From: Gaiellasilicea sp963763755
Lineage (GTDB): Bacteria; Actinomycetota; Thermoleophilia; Gaiellales; Gaiellaceae
Assembly (NCBI GenBank): GCA_963763755.1
Contig: CAVXQE010000012.1
Coordinates: forward strand, 186,001 to 250,000
Direction: 5' to 3'
Length of the DNA stretch: 64,000 nucleotides
Under the pieces are notes generated by a model. The model saw nothing but the letters and a program-made list of their open reading frames with translations. It did not search any database and had not been told where the DNA came from. Made by a program: the position numbers and the translations under genes. The number at the start of each line of letters is the position of its first letter. Positions within the stretch are counted from its first letter, which is position 1. Of the stretch, positions 44,353 through 53,120 are shown one piece after another.

Positions 44353-44928
44353 TCAGTGTGATGGAGGGACTGCCTGCGCGTCGATCTCGGTTAGCTTTGA
44401 TTCCAACGCGTCCACGTTTCGCCCGCGAACGAGATACAGAATGATCCCCACAAGCGTCGTCGCTCTGAGGTGTTCGCGCTTGGCCGCGTCGAACGTGTCG
44501 AGAGTTGATGATTCGCGGATTTCAAGTAGGTCGAGAGCGAGCTGGCTGACACGGTTGAACGTGGCGAACAGCGCCATTTCAAGTCTGCTAGCTGCGCTCG
44601 TCACTCGATAATCCTCGTCCGCAGCCGCAAAGATCGAGATGTCCTCGCGCAGCGCATTGAGCCGAATTGCGAGCGACTCCATTAGCGCCGGCGTTACCTT
44701 CGGGTCAGCGTTCGCCCCGATTCGCTCGGGTTCAACGTCGGTCAGGAACACGTTTACTCGGCCGAGAATCTCTCCCGCCCGCTGGCGCCGCGCCGCCGCC
44801 GCGGCCGCGAGCCGTTCGGCGCGAGCCTGCCGGCCAGTGAAGAAAGCGCCGATGGTCACGCCGCCAAGTGCTGCCGTCGCTGCGATTACCGCGGCAGAAG
44901 TTTGGGGTGCCACCGCCAGTATGCTCAC
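44353..44928 (-). CDS. Membrane-anchored helical protein of the relic element
   Basis: The GTG at 44928 (MSILAVAPQTSAAVIAATAA) gives 191 residues; an earlier ATG at 45003 would include the third mini-gene copy in another frame. One membrane helix lies near residues 8-28. The remaining part is helical: RQARAERLAAAAAARRQRAG, MESLAIRLNALREDISIFAA, MALFATFNRVSQLALDLLEI. No family is recognised. The plan matches the neighbouring gene at 43642-44137, and both are followed or preceded by a mini-gene copy, as if a gene-plus-mini-gene unit had been duplicated. Confidence 0.6.
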   Translation of the reverse strand: MSILAVAPQTSAAVIAATAALGGVTIGAFFTGRQARAERLAAAAAARRQRAGEILGRVNVFLTDVEPERIGANADPKVTPALMESLAIRLNALREDISIFAAADEDYRVTSAASRLEMALFATFNRVSQLALDLLEIRESSTLDTFDAAKREHLRATTLVGIILYLVRGRNVDALESKLTEIDAQAVPPSH

Positions 44929-44959
44929 CGCATCAGCCTCGCAGGGGGGTCGGTCGCCG

Positions 44960-44997
44960 CTAGGGGTCGAGCCCTTCGCGCTGCCGCCACTGATGCG
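44960..44997 (-). pseudogene. Partial third copy of the 28-residue mini-gene
   Basis: Twelve codons (HQWRQREGLDP and stop at 44960) match the end of the two complete copies. Similarity stops sharply at about 44998, which may be the edge of the element. Confidence 0.55.
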
Positions 44998-45002
44998 GCT
45001 CA

Positions 45003-45032
45003 TAGGGGCGGCCGCGCGAGCGACCGCCCCTA
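45003..45032 (-). terminator. Hairpin after the 45038-45316 gene
   Basis: A 9-bp stem (TAGGGGCGG, 45003-45011, with CCGCCCCTA, 45024-45032) has a 12-base loop and lies 6 bases past the stop of the upstream reverse-strand gene. Confidence 0.55.
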
Positions 45033-45037
45033 AGTGC

Positions 45038-45316
45038 TTACGGCACGAACGTCACGGTGATCGTCCTGTCGATTGCAGGCGCAGTAACGAGCGCGTTCGG
45101 AGTCTCACACGGCCCTGCCGCGAACCCCTGGGCGACCATCTCATCGCACGGGCCTGACCATGCCCCACTAAACGTGTGTGTCCCTGTCAGGCCGCTCGAG
45201 AAGTTGAACACGTGCTGCCGGCTGATGATGTGGCCGAACACTGGGTCATCGATCTGCAGCGCTTCCCGGAAGCTCGAGTTCACCTCCACGGCGTGTCGAG
45301 ACGATCGCTCGAGCAC
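45038..45316 (-). CDS. Small protein of unknown function with beta pattern
   Basis: The 92-residue frame has strands and aromatic turns: IISRQHVFNFSSGLTGTHTF, SGAWSGPCDEMVAQGFAAGP, TAPAIDRTITVTFVP. Two cysteines (GPCDE, GPCET) could pair if it is exported, but there is no signal peptide, so the N-terminus may be lost or the gene may be the end of a longer truncated one. It is divergent from the second SulP gene. Function unknown. Confidence 0.45.
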   Translation of the reverse strand: MLERSSRHAVEVNSSFREALQIDDPVFGHIISRQHVFNFSSGLTGTHTFSGAWSGPCDEMVAQGFAAGPCETPNALVTAPAIDRTITVTFVP

Positions 45317-45329
45317 CTGATCATCCGCA

Positions 45330-47048
45330 TTGAATGACGCGGGCGCCGGCCGGGTACGCGATGCTCGCCGTGTGCTGAAAGGGCTTCCTGCGTGGGTGCA
45401 CGGCTACGAACGTGCCTGGCTGCCGGTCGATGTGATGGCCGGGTTGACGATCTGGGCGCTGATGACCCCGCAGGCGATGGCGTATGCCGGGATCGCGGGC
45501 GTTCCGGTGCAGAACGGTCTCTATGTGTTGCCGCTCGCGGTCGTCGGTTATGCGTTGCTCGGCAGCTCACGCCACCTGTACCTCGGCCCGAGCGCGACGG
45601 TCGCGACCCTGTCGGCGTCGACGGTTGCGGTGGTCGCGACCGCCGGCACGGGCTCGGCGGAGTACATCGCGCTCACCGCCGCGCTGACGCTGATGGTGGG
45701 CCTGATCTACATCGCCGGGGGACTCGCCCGGATGGGCTTTGTCGCCCGTTTCTTCGCGCGGCCGGTGCTCGAGGGCTTCATCGTCGGGCTCGGTCTGTAC
45801 ATCGCGATCGGCCAGCTGCCGAAGCTGGTGGGGATTGAGAAGCCGTCGGGCGACACGCTCGCCGTGCTCGTGCGCACCGTCGCCGATGTCGGCAGCTGGG
45901 AATGGACGACGCTCGCGGTCGGGCTCGTGGCTCTGGTCGCGCTGTTCGCGCTGGCACGCTTCACGCCAATGCTCCCCGGGGTGATCATCGTGGTCGTCCT
46001 GGCGGTGCTCGCCGCCAAGGTGTTCGACCTCCAGGAAGACGGCGTGGCGGTCGTCGGAGACGTGCCGACCGGCCTCGAGTTCGTGTCGTGGTCGAGCGTC
46101 TCGGCGAGTGAGCTAGTGGACATGGTTCCCGGCGCGCTGGCGATCGTGATCGTGGGACTCGCCCAGTCGCTGGCACTGGCCAAGACCTATGCCGTGAGGT
46201 TCCATTACCCGATCGATCCGAACCGCGAGATGTTGGGCTACGGCGCCGCGAACATCGGCGCCGGCGTGTTGCAGGGCTTCACCGTCACCGGCGGGCCGTC
46301 GGCGACGGCGGCCGCCGTCCGTGTCGGCGCGAAGTCTCCCGTCGCCTTTCTTGTGAGCGGGCTGATGGCGCTGCTCACGATCCTCTTCCTCGCCGGATTG
46401 TTCGCTGACCTGCCGGAGGCGGTTCTGGGCGCGATCGTGATCTGGGCGGTGTCCGGGATGATCAGGCCCCAGAACGTCTTGAAGTACTGGCGCGCGCAGT
46501 CGCTCGAGTTCTGGGCGGCGCTCGGCGCGATGCTTGGAGTGGTCCTGGTCGACATCCTCGTGGGTGTCGGGATCGGCGTCGCCCTCAGCTTCATCCTGCT
46601 GATCCACTCGATCGGCCACCCGCATATCGCGTCGCTCGGACGGGCCAGGGACGGCTCGCGGTTCGTCGACCTGGACAGCGACACAACCGCGATCCCGGTG
46701 CCGGGGGTGCTGATCCATCGCTTCGAGGCGGAGCTGATCTTCGCCAACGCCGACCTCTTCCAGGACGACATCCTCGCGCGCGTCGCCGCGGCGGAGCCGC
46801 CGCCCGGTGCCGTCATCCTCGACTTCGAGGCGGTCGGCCACGTGGACGTCACGGGCGCGGAGGCGCTCCGCTCGGTGCACGACTCGCTCGACGAGCTCGG
46901 CATCCGGATGATCGTCGCGCGCGCGAAGAGCACCGTGCGCAGCGCGCTTGATCGCTACGGGATCGCGGACGCCCTCGGGGAGGAGAACATCGTGCGGACC
47001 GTCGACCTGGCCGTGTCAGACGCCCATCTCGGCGACGACGCGGCCTGA
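45330..47048 (+). CDS. SulP-family anion transporter with STAS domain (second copy)
   Basis: The 572-residue transporter has the helix 1-2 signature LMTPQAMAYAGIAGVPVQNG, LYLGPSATVATLSAS, GFTVTGGPSATAAAVRVGAK and a C-terminal STAS domain (VLIHRFEAELIFANADLFQD, GHVDVTGAEALRSV). A GTG at 45372 (MLKGLPAWVHGYERAW) is an equally plausible start. It shares only family-level similarity with the SulP at 12.8 kb, so it is not a recent duplicate. The last 33 bases overlap the convergent DUF2252 gene. Confidence 0.9.
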   Translation: MNDAGAGRVRDARRVLKGLPAWVHGYERAWLPVDVMAGLTIWALMTPQAMAYAGIAGVPVQNGLYVLPLAVVGYALLGSSRHLYLGPSATVATLSASTVAVVATAGTGSAEYIALTAALTLMVGLIYIAGGLARMGFVARFFARPVLEGFIVGLGLYIAIGQLPKLVGIEKPSGDTLAVLVRTVADVGSWEWTTLAVGLVALVALFALARFTPMLPGVIIVVVLAVLAAKVFDLQEDGVAVVGDVPTGLEFVSWSSVSASELVDMVPGALAIVIVGLAQSLALAKTYAVRFHYPIDPNREMLGYGAANIGAGVLQGFTVTGGPSATAAAVRVGAKSPVAFLVSGLMALLTILFLAGLFADLPEAVLGAIVIWAVSGMIRPQNVLKYWRAQSLEFWAALGAMLGVVLVDILVGVGIGVALSFILLIHSIGHPHIASLGRARDGSRFVDLDSDTTAIPVPGVLIHRFEAELIFANADLFQDDILARVAAAEPPPGAVILDFEAVGHVDVTGAEALRSVHDSLDELGIRMIVARAKSTVRSALDRYGIADALGEENIVRTVDLAVSDAHLGDDAA

Positions 47049-48485
47049 CGCTGCCGCCGCCTGCAGCGCGCGGTAGTCCTGCTCGTTCTGGTCGGCGTAT
47101 GTCTCCGCGAACGAGGCCATGGCGCGGTCGAAGGAGTCGCCGCCGCCTAGATAGGCGGCGATCGCGATCCTGTCGCCCGAGCGCGCGTGGGCTCTCGCGA
47201 GCGTCCAGCCGCAGACCTTGGCGTAGGCCTCCAGCTCCGGCGGACCCATGACCTCGACCTCCACCGAGCCCTTCGCATCCCACAGCTGCCGGATGTAGAA
47301 GTCGCGCTCTTCCCCGTCGATCGTCACTACTCGCTCCCACCCGAGGAGGATGTCGGGCGCCGCCTGCATCATCCGCTGCCCTTCCACGACGCGCTCCCCG
47401 TGCTGGGCGTACTCGCTCTTCCCGAGGAACGGCTCCAGCACCGAGGCGTGCGCCTCCTTGAACTGGAGAAACAGCGGGTCGCCGTCGTCGCGGCCCACCA
47501 TCAGGAGGATCCAGGAGCGGGTGCCCACGCTGCCGACACCGACGACCTTCCGGGCGGCATGCACGTACCGGTAGCTCTCGAGCAGATGGCGCCGGTCGTG
47601 AGGCAACGTGGATCGGTACTCGCGGATCATGCGCCGCACGACGTCCTGCAAGTGATCCTGCTCGGCGTCCGGGAGCACGTCCTCGATCGGCGTGACGAGC
47701 GGAGGGTTGCCGACGATCCGCAGCTCGCCGTCCACGATCCGGCACAACTTGGCGAGGGCTCGCATGCTGTCCTTCGTGCGCATTTTCTCGACGTCGGCCT
47801 GGAAGCGCTTCATCTGCCTGCCGGACGCCGACGCGCCGAGCTGATCGAGGATCGCCGCGACGTCGAGGCGCGTGTACCAGAGGTCGATGTTGCGCAGCTT
47901 CGCGAAGCGGGCCATCGCGTCGCGGTACTCACGCACCGCCGCCATCACGGCCGCGCGGCGGACAGTCTTCTTGAACCCGCGCTCGCGGCCCGCTACGGCG
48001 ATGCTGGCGGCGAGTCGCTTCACGTCCCACTCGAACGGCCCCGGAAGTGTCTCGTCGAAGTCGTTGATGCTGAAGACGAGCCTCCTGTCCGGCGCGGCGA
48101 AGACGCCGAAGTTGGAGAGGTGCGCGTCCCCGCAGAGTTGCGCGTGCAGGCCCGTCCGCGGCCCGGCCGCGAGGTCGGCGGCCATCAGATAAGCGGCGCC
48201 GCGGAAAAACGCGAACGGCGACACGAGCATGCGCCCGTACCGGATCGGGCCGAGCTCCGGCAGACGCGTCCTCGCCTGCTCCTCGAGCAGATCGACGGGA
48301 TCCGCGCGTCCCGGTGCCGGCTCCCACGCGGCGTGAGCCGAGCGCGGAAGCTCACGACGGGCGGCCTTCCCGCGGGCGGCCCGCTCGGCCGGCGAGAAGT
48401 GCTCGACCGCGTGTGCCGAGGCGTCCTCGGAGGCCAATACGGAACCGGCTTCGAGAGGTCGGAGGTGGTCGTCCACGCTGCTCAT
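47016..48485 (-). CDS. DUF2252 family protein
   Basis: The 489-residue protein shows the DUF2252 pattern: FSPAERAARGKAARRELPRS, PFAFFRGAAYLMAADLA, the kinase-like core LCGDAHLSNFGVFAAPDRRL with FSINDFDETLPGPFEWDVKR, VGVGSVGTRSWILLMVGRD and a C-terminal LARAHARSGDR. The GDAHLxNFG and NDFDE motifs are like those of aminoglycoside-kinase-type folds, so a phosphotransferase role is possible. It is common in actinobacteria and has no proven function. Its 3' end overlaps the SulP gene by 33 bases. Confidence 0.9.
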   Translation of the reverse strand: MSSVDDHLRPLEAGSVLASEDASAHAVEHFSPAERAARGKAARRELPRSAHAAWEPAPGRADPVDLLEEQARTRLPELGPIRYGRMLVSPFAFFRGAAYLMAADLAAGPRTGLHAQLCGDAHLSNFGVFAAPDRRLVFSINDFDETLPGPFEWDVKRLAASIAVAGRERGFKKTVRRAAVMAAVREYRDAMARFAKLRNIDLWYTRLDVAAILDQLGASASGRQMKRFQADVEKMRTKDSMRALAKLCRIVDGELRIVGNPPLVTPIEDVLPDAEQDHLQDVVRRMIREYRSTLPHDRRHLLESYRYVHAARKVVGVGSVGTRSWILLMVGRDDGDPLFLQFKEAHASVLEPFLGKSEYAQHGERVVEGQRMMQAAPDILLGWERVVTIDGEERDFYIRQLWDAKGSVEVEVMGPPELEAYAKVCGWTLARAHARSGDRIAIAAYLGGGDSFDRAMASFAETYADQNEQDYRALQAAAASGRVVAEMGV

Positions 48486-48670
48486 CGTCTACTCCTTCCG
48501 AGACTCTGCCTCAGGCTCCGCGGGCAATGCCGTTTGAGTCGCAAGGGATGACGGCCCTCCCCGGGTCGAGGAACCGCAGCAAGAGCAGCGTCGAGGTGAT
48601 CACGATTGCAACGCTCCCATCATGGTCACTTGCACGATGGCGCCGCTCGGCGCTGTCGGCGAAGAACAAC

Positions 48671-48908
48671 ATGTACACGAAGATGAGGCAGCAAGTCTCT
48701 TGAACTCCCGACGGGTCGTTGGGACCAACTCTGCAGTGATCGGCGACGGAACCTCTTTCCGGTCGTCGTCCGCGAGAGCATCGAAGGTAGCGCACGCATC
48801 ATTGTCGATCTCCCTGGAATCGGCCTCTCGCCCGAGTACGTCGCCTCCGTGCTCACCGAAGTCGCGCAGAAGATACGCACTGACGGTCGCCACGATCAGG
48901 CCGACTAG
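48671..48908 (+). CDS. Short unannotated gene, one frameshift
   Basis: ATG 48671 reads MYTKMRQQVS and then stops; a one-base shift near 48702 gives LELPTGRWDQLCSDRRRNLF, PVVVRESIEGSARIIVDLPG and IGLSPEYVASVLTEVAQKIR, ending at 48908. The second part has the alternating strand-helix pattern of a real folded protein. Its stop overlaps the GTG of the next short gene (TAGTG). About 78 residues. No family recognised. Confidence 0.5.
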
Positions 48909-49027
48909 TGCACAACCTAACGCGCAGGGCGCACAAACGGCTTGGTTACAACGAGAACCTCGCCAAGATGCGCGAGGACATGCTTCGCGCGGTCGCCGAG
49001 GGCGAGAAAAAGAAGAAGCCGGGCTAG
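48908..49027 (+). CDS. 39-residue basic-tailed short protein
   Basis: The GTG at 48908 lies in the stop of the preceding gene, which implies coupled translation. The product is one helix, MHNLTRRAHKRLGYNENLAK and MREDMLRAVAEGEKKKKPG. The function is unknown. Confidence 0.45.
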   Translation: MHNLTRRAHKRLGYNENLAKMREDMLRAVAEGEKKKKPG

Positions 49028-49158
49028 GTCAGCTCGCCGTCGCTCGATTGAGGGTCGAGGCGCCCCTCCGCCTCGCAATCTCGACGTGATGCACTCGGGC
49101 CGGGGGCTTGCTCTGCCCCCGGCCCGTGGAGTGCTACGAGCTACACCGGATTGCGCTG

Positions 49159-49890
49159 CTAACTCGAAACGCCGGCCGCGGCAGGGATCGTCGCGTTGAC
49201 TGCCGACTGGATGAGCTCGGCAACCGCTTCAGGCTTCGAGACGTAGATCGAGTGACTGCCCGCGACCTCGATCACGGTCGCACCCGCCCGCGCGGACATC
49301 TCACGCTGGGCAGCCGGAGGGATCATCCGGTCTTCGGTCGTGACGAGGTACCAGCTTGGCTTGTTCTGCCACGCGGGCTCGCTGATCGTGCCACCCAGGG
49401 CACCGACGCCCCACGGGACTTGCGAGTCGGCCATGAACACGGCCTCTTCCTCGCTCAGGTCACCCGCGAATGACGCATGGAACTTCTCCCGGTCGAGGAG
49501 GAGAAACCCATCCTGCGGGGGCAAAATCGGCGGCTGCGGGCCATCGGTCGGGAAGCCCTCGATGAGGGTGTTCACCGACTCTCCCTTGTCCGGCACGAAG
49601 GCCGCGATGTAGACGAGCGCCGCAACGTTGGGATGGTTGCCCGCCTCGGTGATGATCGCCCCGCCGTAGGAGTGGCCGACGAGGATCACAGGTTCGCTCT
49701 GCGCGTCGATGACGCGCTTGGTCACGGCAACGTCGTCGGCGTGCGAGATCGTCGGGTTTTGGACGACACTGACGTTGTAGCCGTCTTTGGTCAGGTGCTC
49801 GTAGACACCCTTCCAGCCGGAGCCGTCCACGAATCCGCCGTGGACAAGAACGACTGTGGGAGTGGTGTCCGAGTTGCCCGATTCGTTCAT
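49159..49890 (-). CDS. Alpha/beta hydrolase
   Basis: ATG 49890 gives 243 residues (MNESGNSDTTPTVVLVHGGF). The oxyanion region is HGGFVDGSGWKGVYEHL, the nucleophile elbow is VGHSYGG (Ser), and the catalytic His is in AGSHSIYVSKPEAV. The cap region is short. The sequence is close to the EstC/RutD-like salicylate-esterase group that is common in soil bacteria; the natural substrate is unknown. A frame continues upstream to 50157 but lacks features. AGAGGGGG lies just before the ATG. Confidence 0.88.
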   Translation of the reverse strand: MNESGNSDTTPTVVLVHGGFVDGSGWKGVYEHLTKDGYNVSVVQNPTISHADDVAVTKRVIDAQSEPVILVGHSYGGAIITEAGNHPNVAALVYIAAFVPDKGESVNTLIEGFPTDGPQPPILPPQDGFLLLDREKFHASFAGDLSEEEAVFMADSQVPWGVGALGGTISEPAWQNKPSWYLVTTEDRMIPPAAQREMSARAGATVIEVAGSHSIYVSKPEAVAELIQSAVNATIPAAAGVSS

Positions 49891-50158
49891 GAGAATTCCC
49901 CCTCTCTCGGGTCGCGGCTTCCTGTCGTGTCGCCCGGATTGACTCGGCAAAGCCCTCCCAGCTTCACGCTCGAGCCCGACTCCGGGACCAACAGCGGAGT
50001 TCGATCGGCGGCGGGGCTCCACGGCAAAGACCGCAAGGTCGGTTGGTCCAACCACTTTACCCCCCTTGCGCAACAACGAAAGTGGGTGAACCACTCCGTT
50101 ACACCAGCGGACACCACCGGCTCGGCAGGCGCGTGCCTCGACCAGCTCTGGGTGCACC

Positions 50159-50614
50159 TCATGCCGGTGCGCCGACGCTCAGATCAGGGGCCGGCGCGCC
50201 GAGCTGGCGAGCGAGGGAGAGTGTGTTCCAGACGTGCCAGAGATCGGTGAGTCGCCCTTCGTCGTCGTAGTGGAAGAAGTGCATGTGAGGCACATCTACT
50301 GGCGTGCCGCTGACTGGGAGGGAAGCCAGTGGTCCGATCCGCAACGGTCCCTGGTGGGTGCCGGTCATCGTCGAGCGGCAGGCGACTACGTCTCCTTCGC
50401 AGACGAGCTCCTCGACGTCGAAGCGTAGGTCGGGGAAGGCCGTACGCAAGGTCGAGATCAGCTGTTTGAGGTGCGCGGCGAAGTCTGTTCCTTCCGGCTC
50501 CTGATGGTCGACCGCGTCGGGCGCGAGCGCCAAGTCGACGTAGTCGAGCTCACCGTCGTTGAACATGCGCTCGAACCCCTCGAGCGTCAACGACTTCAAT
50601 TCCTCGGCAGTCAT
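50159..50614 (-). CDS. SnoaL-like ester cyclase family protein
   Basis: ATG 50614 (MTAEELKSLTLEGFERMFND) with GGAGA upstream gives 151 residues. The NTF2-like fold shows DHQEPEGTDFAAHLKQLIST, LRTAFPDLRFDVEELVCEGD and VACRSTMTGTHQG. MHFFHYDDEGRLTDLWHVWN completes it. The His-Asp pair at the usual polyketide-cyclase positions (DHQ, WHVWN) is kept. Such small proteins are usually unassigned in soil bacteria. The gene stands alone between the hydrolase and the SIR2 gene on the same strand, with gaps of about 150-270 bases. Confidence 0.82.
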   Translation of the reverse strand: MTAEELKSLTLEGFERMFNDGELDYVDLALAPDAVDHQEPEGTDFAAHLKQLISTLRTAFPDLRFDVEELVCEGDVVACRSTMTGTHQGPLRIGPLASLPVSGTPVDVPHMHFFHYDDEGRLTDLWHVWNTLSLARQLGAPAPDLSVGAPA

Positions 50615-50766
50615 GGCATCTCCGTCTTCGTGTGTCGTGTCGGACGAAGATTGCGCTCGCTCAGGGCGCGATGGGATCGGCCGTTCGGATGGTCTCGTCG
50701 TCGTAGCTGCGGATGTCATCGCGGTGAGCGAGCGCCCAGCTAGAGGAGTCGGGCTCGTCCCGGCGA

Positions 50767-52830
50767 TCATCCAATCAGTGGATGAGGACGGTCGGCTCCC
50801 GAGCCCTCTTCGGCTGCGGCGATCTCGCGCTCGAGGCGCTCGGCCAGGGCCGGGACCCACGGGTGGCCCTCAAAACGCTCACCGAACGACACAAGGTCGC
50901 GGACCACACCGCGCGCCTCTTCGAACTCGCGCAGCCGGCACAACAGGCGCACGCGGCTCGCCGCGTGCGGCAGCGCCAGGCCCGGAACGAGCGGAAGCAG
51001 CTCGTCGAAACGAGCGGCGGCCCGCCCGAGCACGGCGACATTTCCGACCGCCGCCGCGGCTTCGGAAAGCGGTAGCAGCGTCTCGGCGAGGCGAAGGTAA
51101 GCATTCCCCGCTTCGTAGTGCTTGCACGCCGAGTCGAGCGTACTCAGCGCCTCGGCGTGGCGTCCCTCCGCGACGTAGAGGCGACCCGCAGCAGCGACGA
51201 GATCGTTCCCCGTGAGCGGAAGGTTCAGGCGCCGCGCGACATGCTGGCAGTCGACGAGAATCGCCGCCGCATCGTCGAGCTGCCCCGCTTCGAGCAAGAA
51301 GCGGACGAGCATCGTGCCCACCCGCGCGCGGCGTGGCTCGTCGCCCCAGTCGAGCATCAGCTCGTAGGTCTCGCGGAGCACCTCGACGCAGGCCGGATTC
51401 CAACGCTCGTCGAGCGTCCACGCGCGCGCCAGGGTGCAGATCGTGTCGGCGCGCACCGTCGGCGTGAACTCCTCACGAGATGTCTCGAGGGCCACCAGGC
51501 CTGTTCCGTCCGCAAACGGAGCCGCGCCGCACAGCGCGAAGGCGAGCGACCGCAGCGCGAGGGACTCGGCATCGACCAACGCCATCCCCTTCACCTGTGC
51601 CGACAGCACCGTCAGGGCTGCATTCCCGCCCTCGAACATGCCCGAACTGAGCTCCTCGTCCACATGGCAGTCCTCGATCAGCGTCGCCGCGATCATGCAC
51701 AGATGCTTCGGCATCGCGGGATCGTCGTGCAGGTTCGCCTTCAGGTGATACGGCATCGACCGCACCAGCAGCCGGTACGCCGCATCGCTCGACCCGGCCG
51801 CTTCGGCGATCAGGGCGAGCACGACCGCAGCGCGAACCGGGCTGAGCAATGCCCCCCACGTCTGGCGCACGTCTGACGCCAGCGTCGCGCTCCGCAGGCC
51901 CGGGAACTCCATCTCGCTGTCCCACTCAGGCACGACGAGCGAGCCGCTCTCACCAAGTGCCGTCCCCGCCGCGATGAGGCACTCGGGGAGCGTTCCGTCG
52001 ACGATGCGCGCGTGCGCTCCAGCCGAGGCCACGAGGTCGGCAAGCGCTCCGGTCGGCTCGTCGCCCGCGCGGTTGACCACCGTGAAGGACGGCGATCCGG
52101 CCGCGCCCTCGCGCAGGCCAAGGTACTGCGGGTCGTACGCCAGGTCGGCGCCGGAGAAGCCTACGACGAGCACCGCGTGGTCGCGAAAGAGCTGCACGAG
52201 CGCCGACTCGAGTGCTTTCGGGCGGCCGAGCACGCGCTGACGCAGCGTGTCGACCATCGTCGTGGCGCGGCCGACCGAGCCATGAACCTTGATCACCGGG
52301 ATCCTGGCGGGCGCCGAGCCATGCTCGAGAGCGGCCAACCGCTCGAAGTCCTCGGGCGCGCAGTAGACCTCGGCGGACACGCCGGCGGCGTGGAGAGCCA
52401 ACTCGATCAGCCGGTCGAAGTTGGTCGTGACGACGGCGCGCAGGAGCCCGGTGGCCGCAAGCGTCGCGATGGCCGCATGGCCGTCGTTCCACGTCTCGAT
52501 GTCGAGCGGCTCGAAAACCGCGAAGTAGTGCTCGCCGAGCGACTCCTCCGCAAGCTGGGCCTGGAGGTCGGGCTGCGCCGCGGCGGCCGTATCACGCCGC
52601 TCGAGCACGAGCCCCAGCACGTCCCCGCCGACCTCGCCGCCGGTGTGCATGCCGAGGCAGAGGGCCAGGTTCTCGAGGAATGCGTCATTGATCGCTGTCC
52701 AGCCCGGCAGCGACGACGGCGGCCCCATCGACAGGCCCGCGCCTGCAACGACGACCACACCGTGCGCCCTGGCGTCGAGCGCGAAGGCGGCGGCGTCGAA
52801 CTCGCGGCGCATAACCCGGGTAGCGTTCAC
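50767..52830 (-). CDS. SIR2-domain protein with long alpha-helical C-terminus, candidate NAD+-depleting defence effector
   Basis: The 687-residue protein starts at GTG 52830 (or ATG 52812). Residues 22-270 form a SIR2-like NADase fold: VVVVAGAGLSMG (30-36), LPGW, VVTTNFDRLIEL (Asn137, Asp139), the catalytic-type KVHGSVG (His183) and VVGFSGADLAYD (224-231). From about residue 290 on, the rest is a helical array of TPR-like pairs (EAGQLDDAAAILVDCQHVAR, EGRHAEALSTLDSACKHYEA). There is no zinc module as in true deacetylases. The layout is that of defence-associated sirtuins (DSR-type) and other SIR2 effectors that cleave NAD+ on infection. No companion gene is next to it. Defence function is an inference. 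Confidence 0.72.
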   Translation of the reverse strand: MNATRVMRREFDAAAFALDARAHGVVVVAGAGLSMGPPSSLPGWTAINDAFLENLALCLGMHTGGEVGGDVLGLVLERRDTAAAAQPDLQAQLAEESLGEHYFAVFEPLDIETWNDGHAAIATLAATGLLRAVVTTNFDRLIELALHAAGVSAEVYCAPEDFERLAALEHGSAPARIPVIKVHGSVGRATTMVDTLRQRVLGRPKALESALVQLFRDHAVLVVGFSGADLAYDPQYLGLREGAAGSPSFTVVNRAGDEPTGALADLVASAGAHARIVDGTLPECLIAAGTALGESGSLVVPEWDSEMEFPGLRSATLASDVRQTWGALLSPVRAAVVLALIAEAAGSSDAAYRLLVRSMPYHLKANLHDDPAMPKHLCMIAATLIEDCHVDEELSSGMFEGGNAALTVLSAQVKGMALVDAESLALRSLAFALCGAAPFADGTGLVALETSREEFTPTVRADTICTLARAWTLDERWNPACVEVLRETYELMLDWGDEPRRARVGTMLVRFLLEAGQLDDAAAILVDCQHVARRLNLPLTGNDLVAAAGRLYVAEGRHAEALSTLDSACKHYEAGNAYLRLAETLLPLSEAAAAVGNVAVLGRAAARFDELLPLVPGLALPHAASRVRLLCRLREFEEARGVVRDLVSFGERFEGHPWVPALAERLEREIAAAEEGSGADRPHPLIG

Positions 52831-53052
52831 CTCGAGGAGAGCGACGCCCTACAGCTCTTCGGAGAAGCTCCGTGAGCCGCCGTGATGCCCTGGTGGACGA
52901 GCCGGTAGGGAGGGCGGCAAGGGCTCATGTGCCGCTGACGATTATCGGCCATAGGAGGTCGGCATTCAAAGGCCAGCCCGGCACCTCGGCGACTCTCAGC
53001 GCGCGCGTCAGCGCTCGTCATGACCTGGGCACGCTCGCCCACGACTGTCCCC

Positions 53053-53102
53053 TTGACATCGGACACTCGTGTCTGCTTTAGTAATCCAGACAACACTGTC
53101 TG
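53053..53102 (+). promoter_or_regulatory. Promoter and paired operators of the MFS-TetR operon
   Basis: TTGACA (53053-53058) and TTTAGT (53077-53082) are separated by 18 bases. Three overlapping inverted repeats cover them: GACAC/GTGTC (53062-53073), GTCTG/CAGAC (53071-53091) and CAGACA/TGTCTG (53087-53102). The last lies 18 bases before the start codon. TetR binding here is inferred from the operon. Confidence 0.65.
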
Positions 53103-53120
53103 ACTTAGAGAGGACACGAG

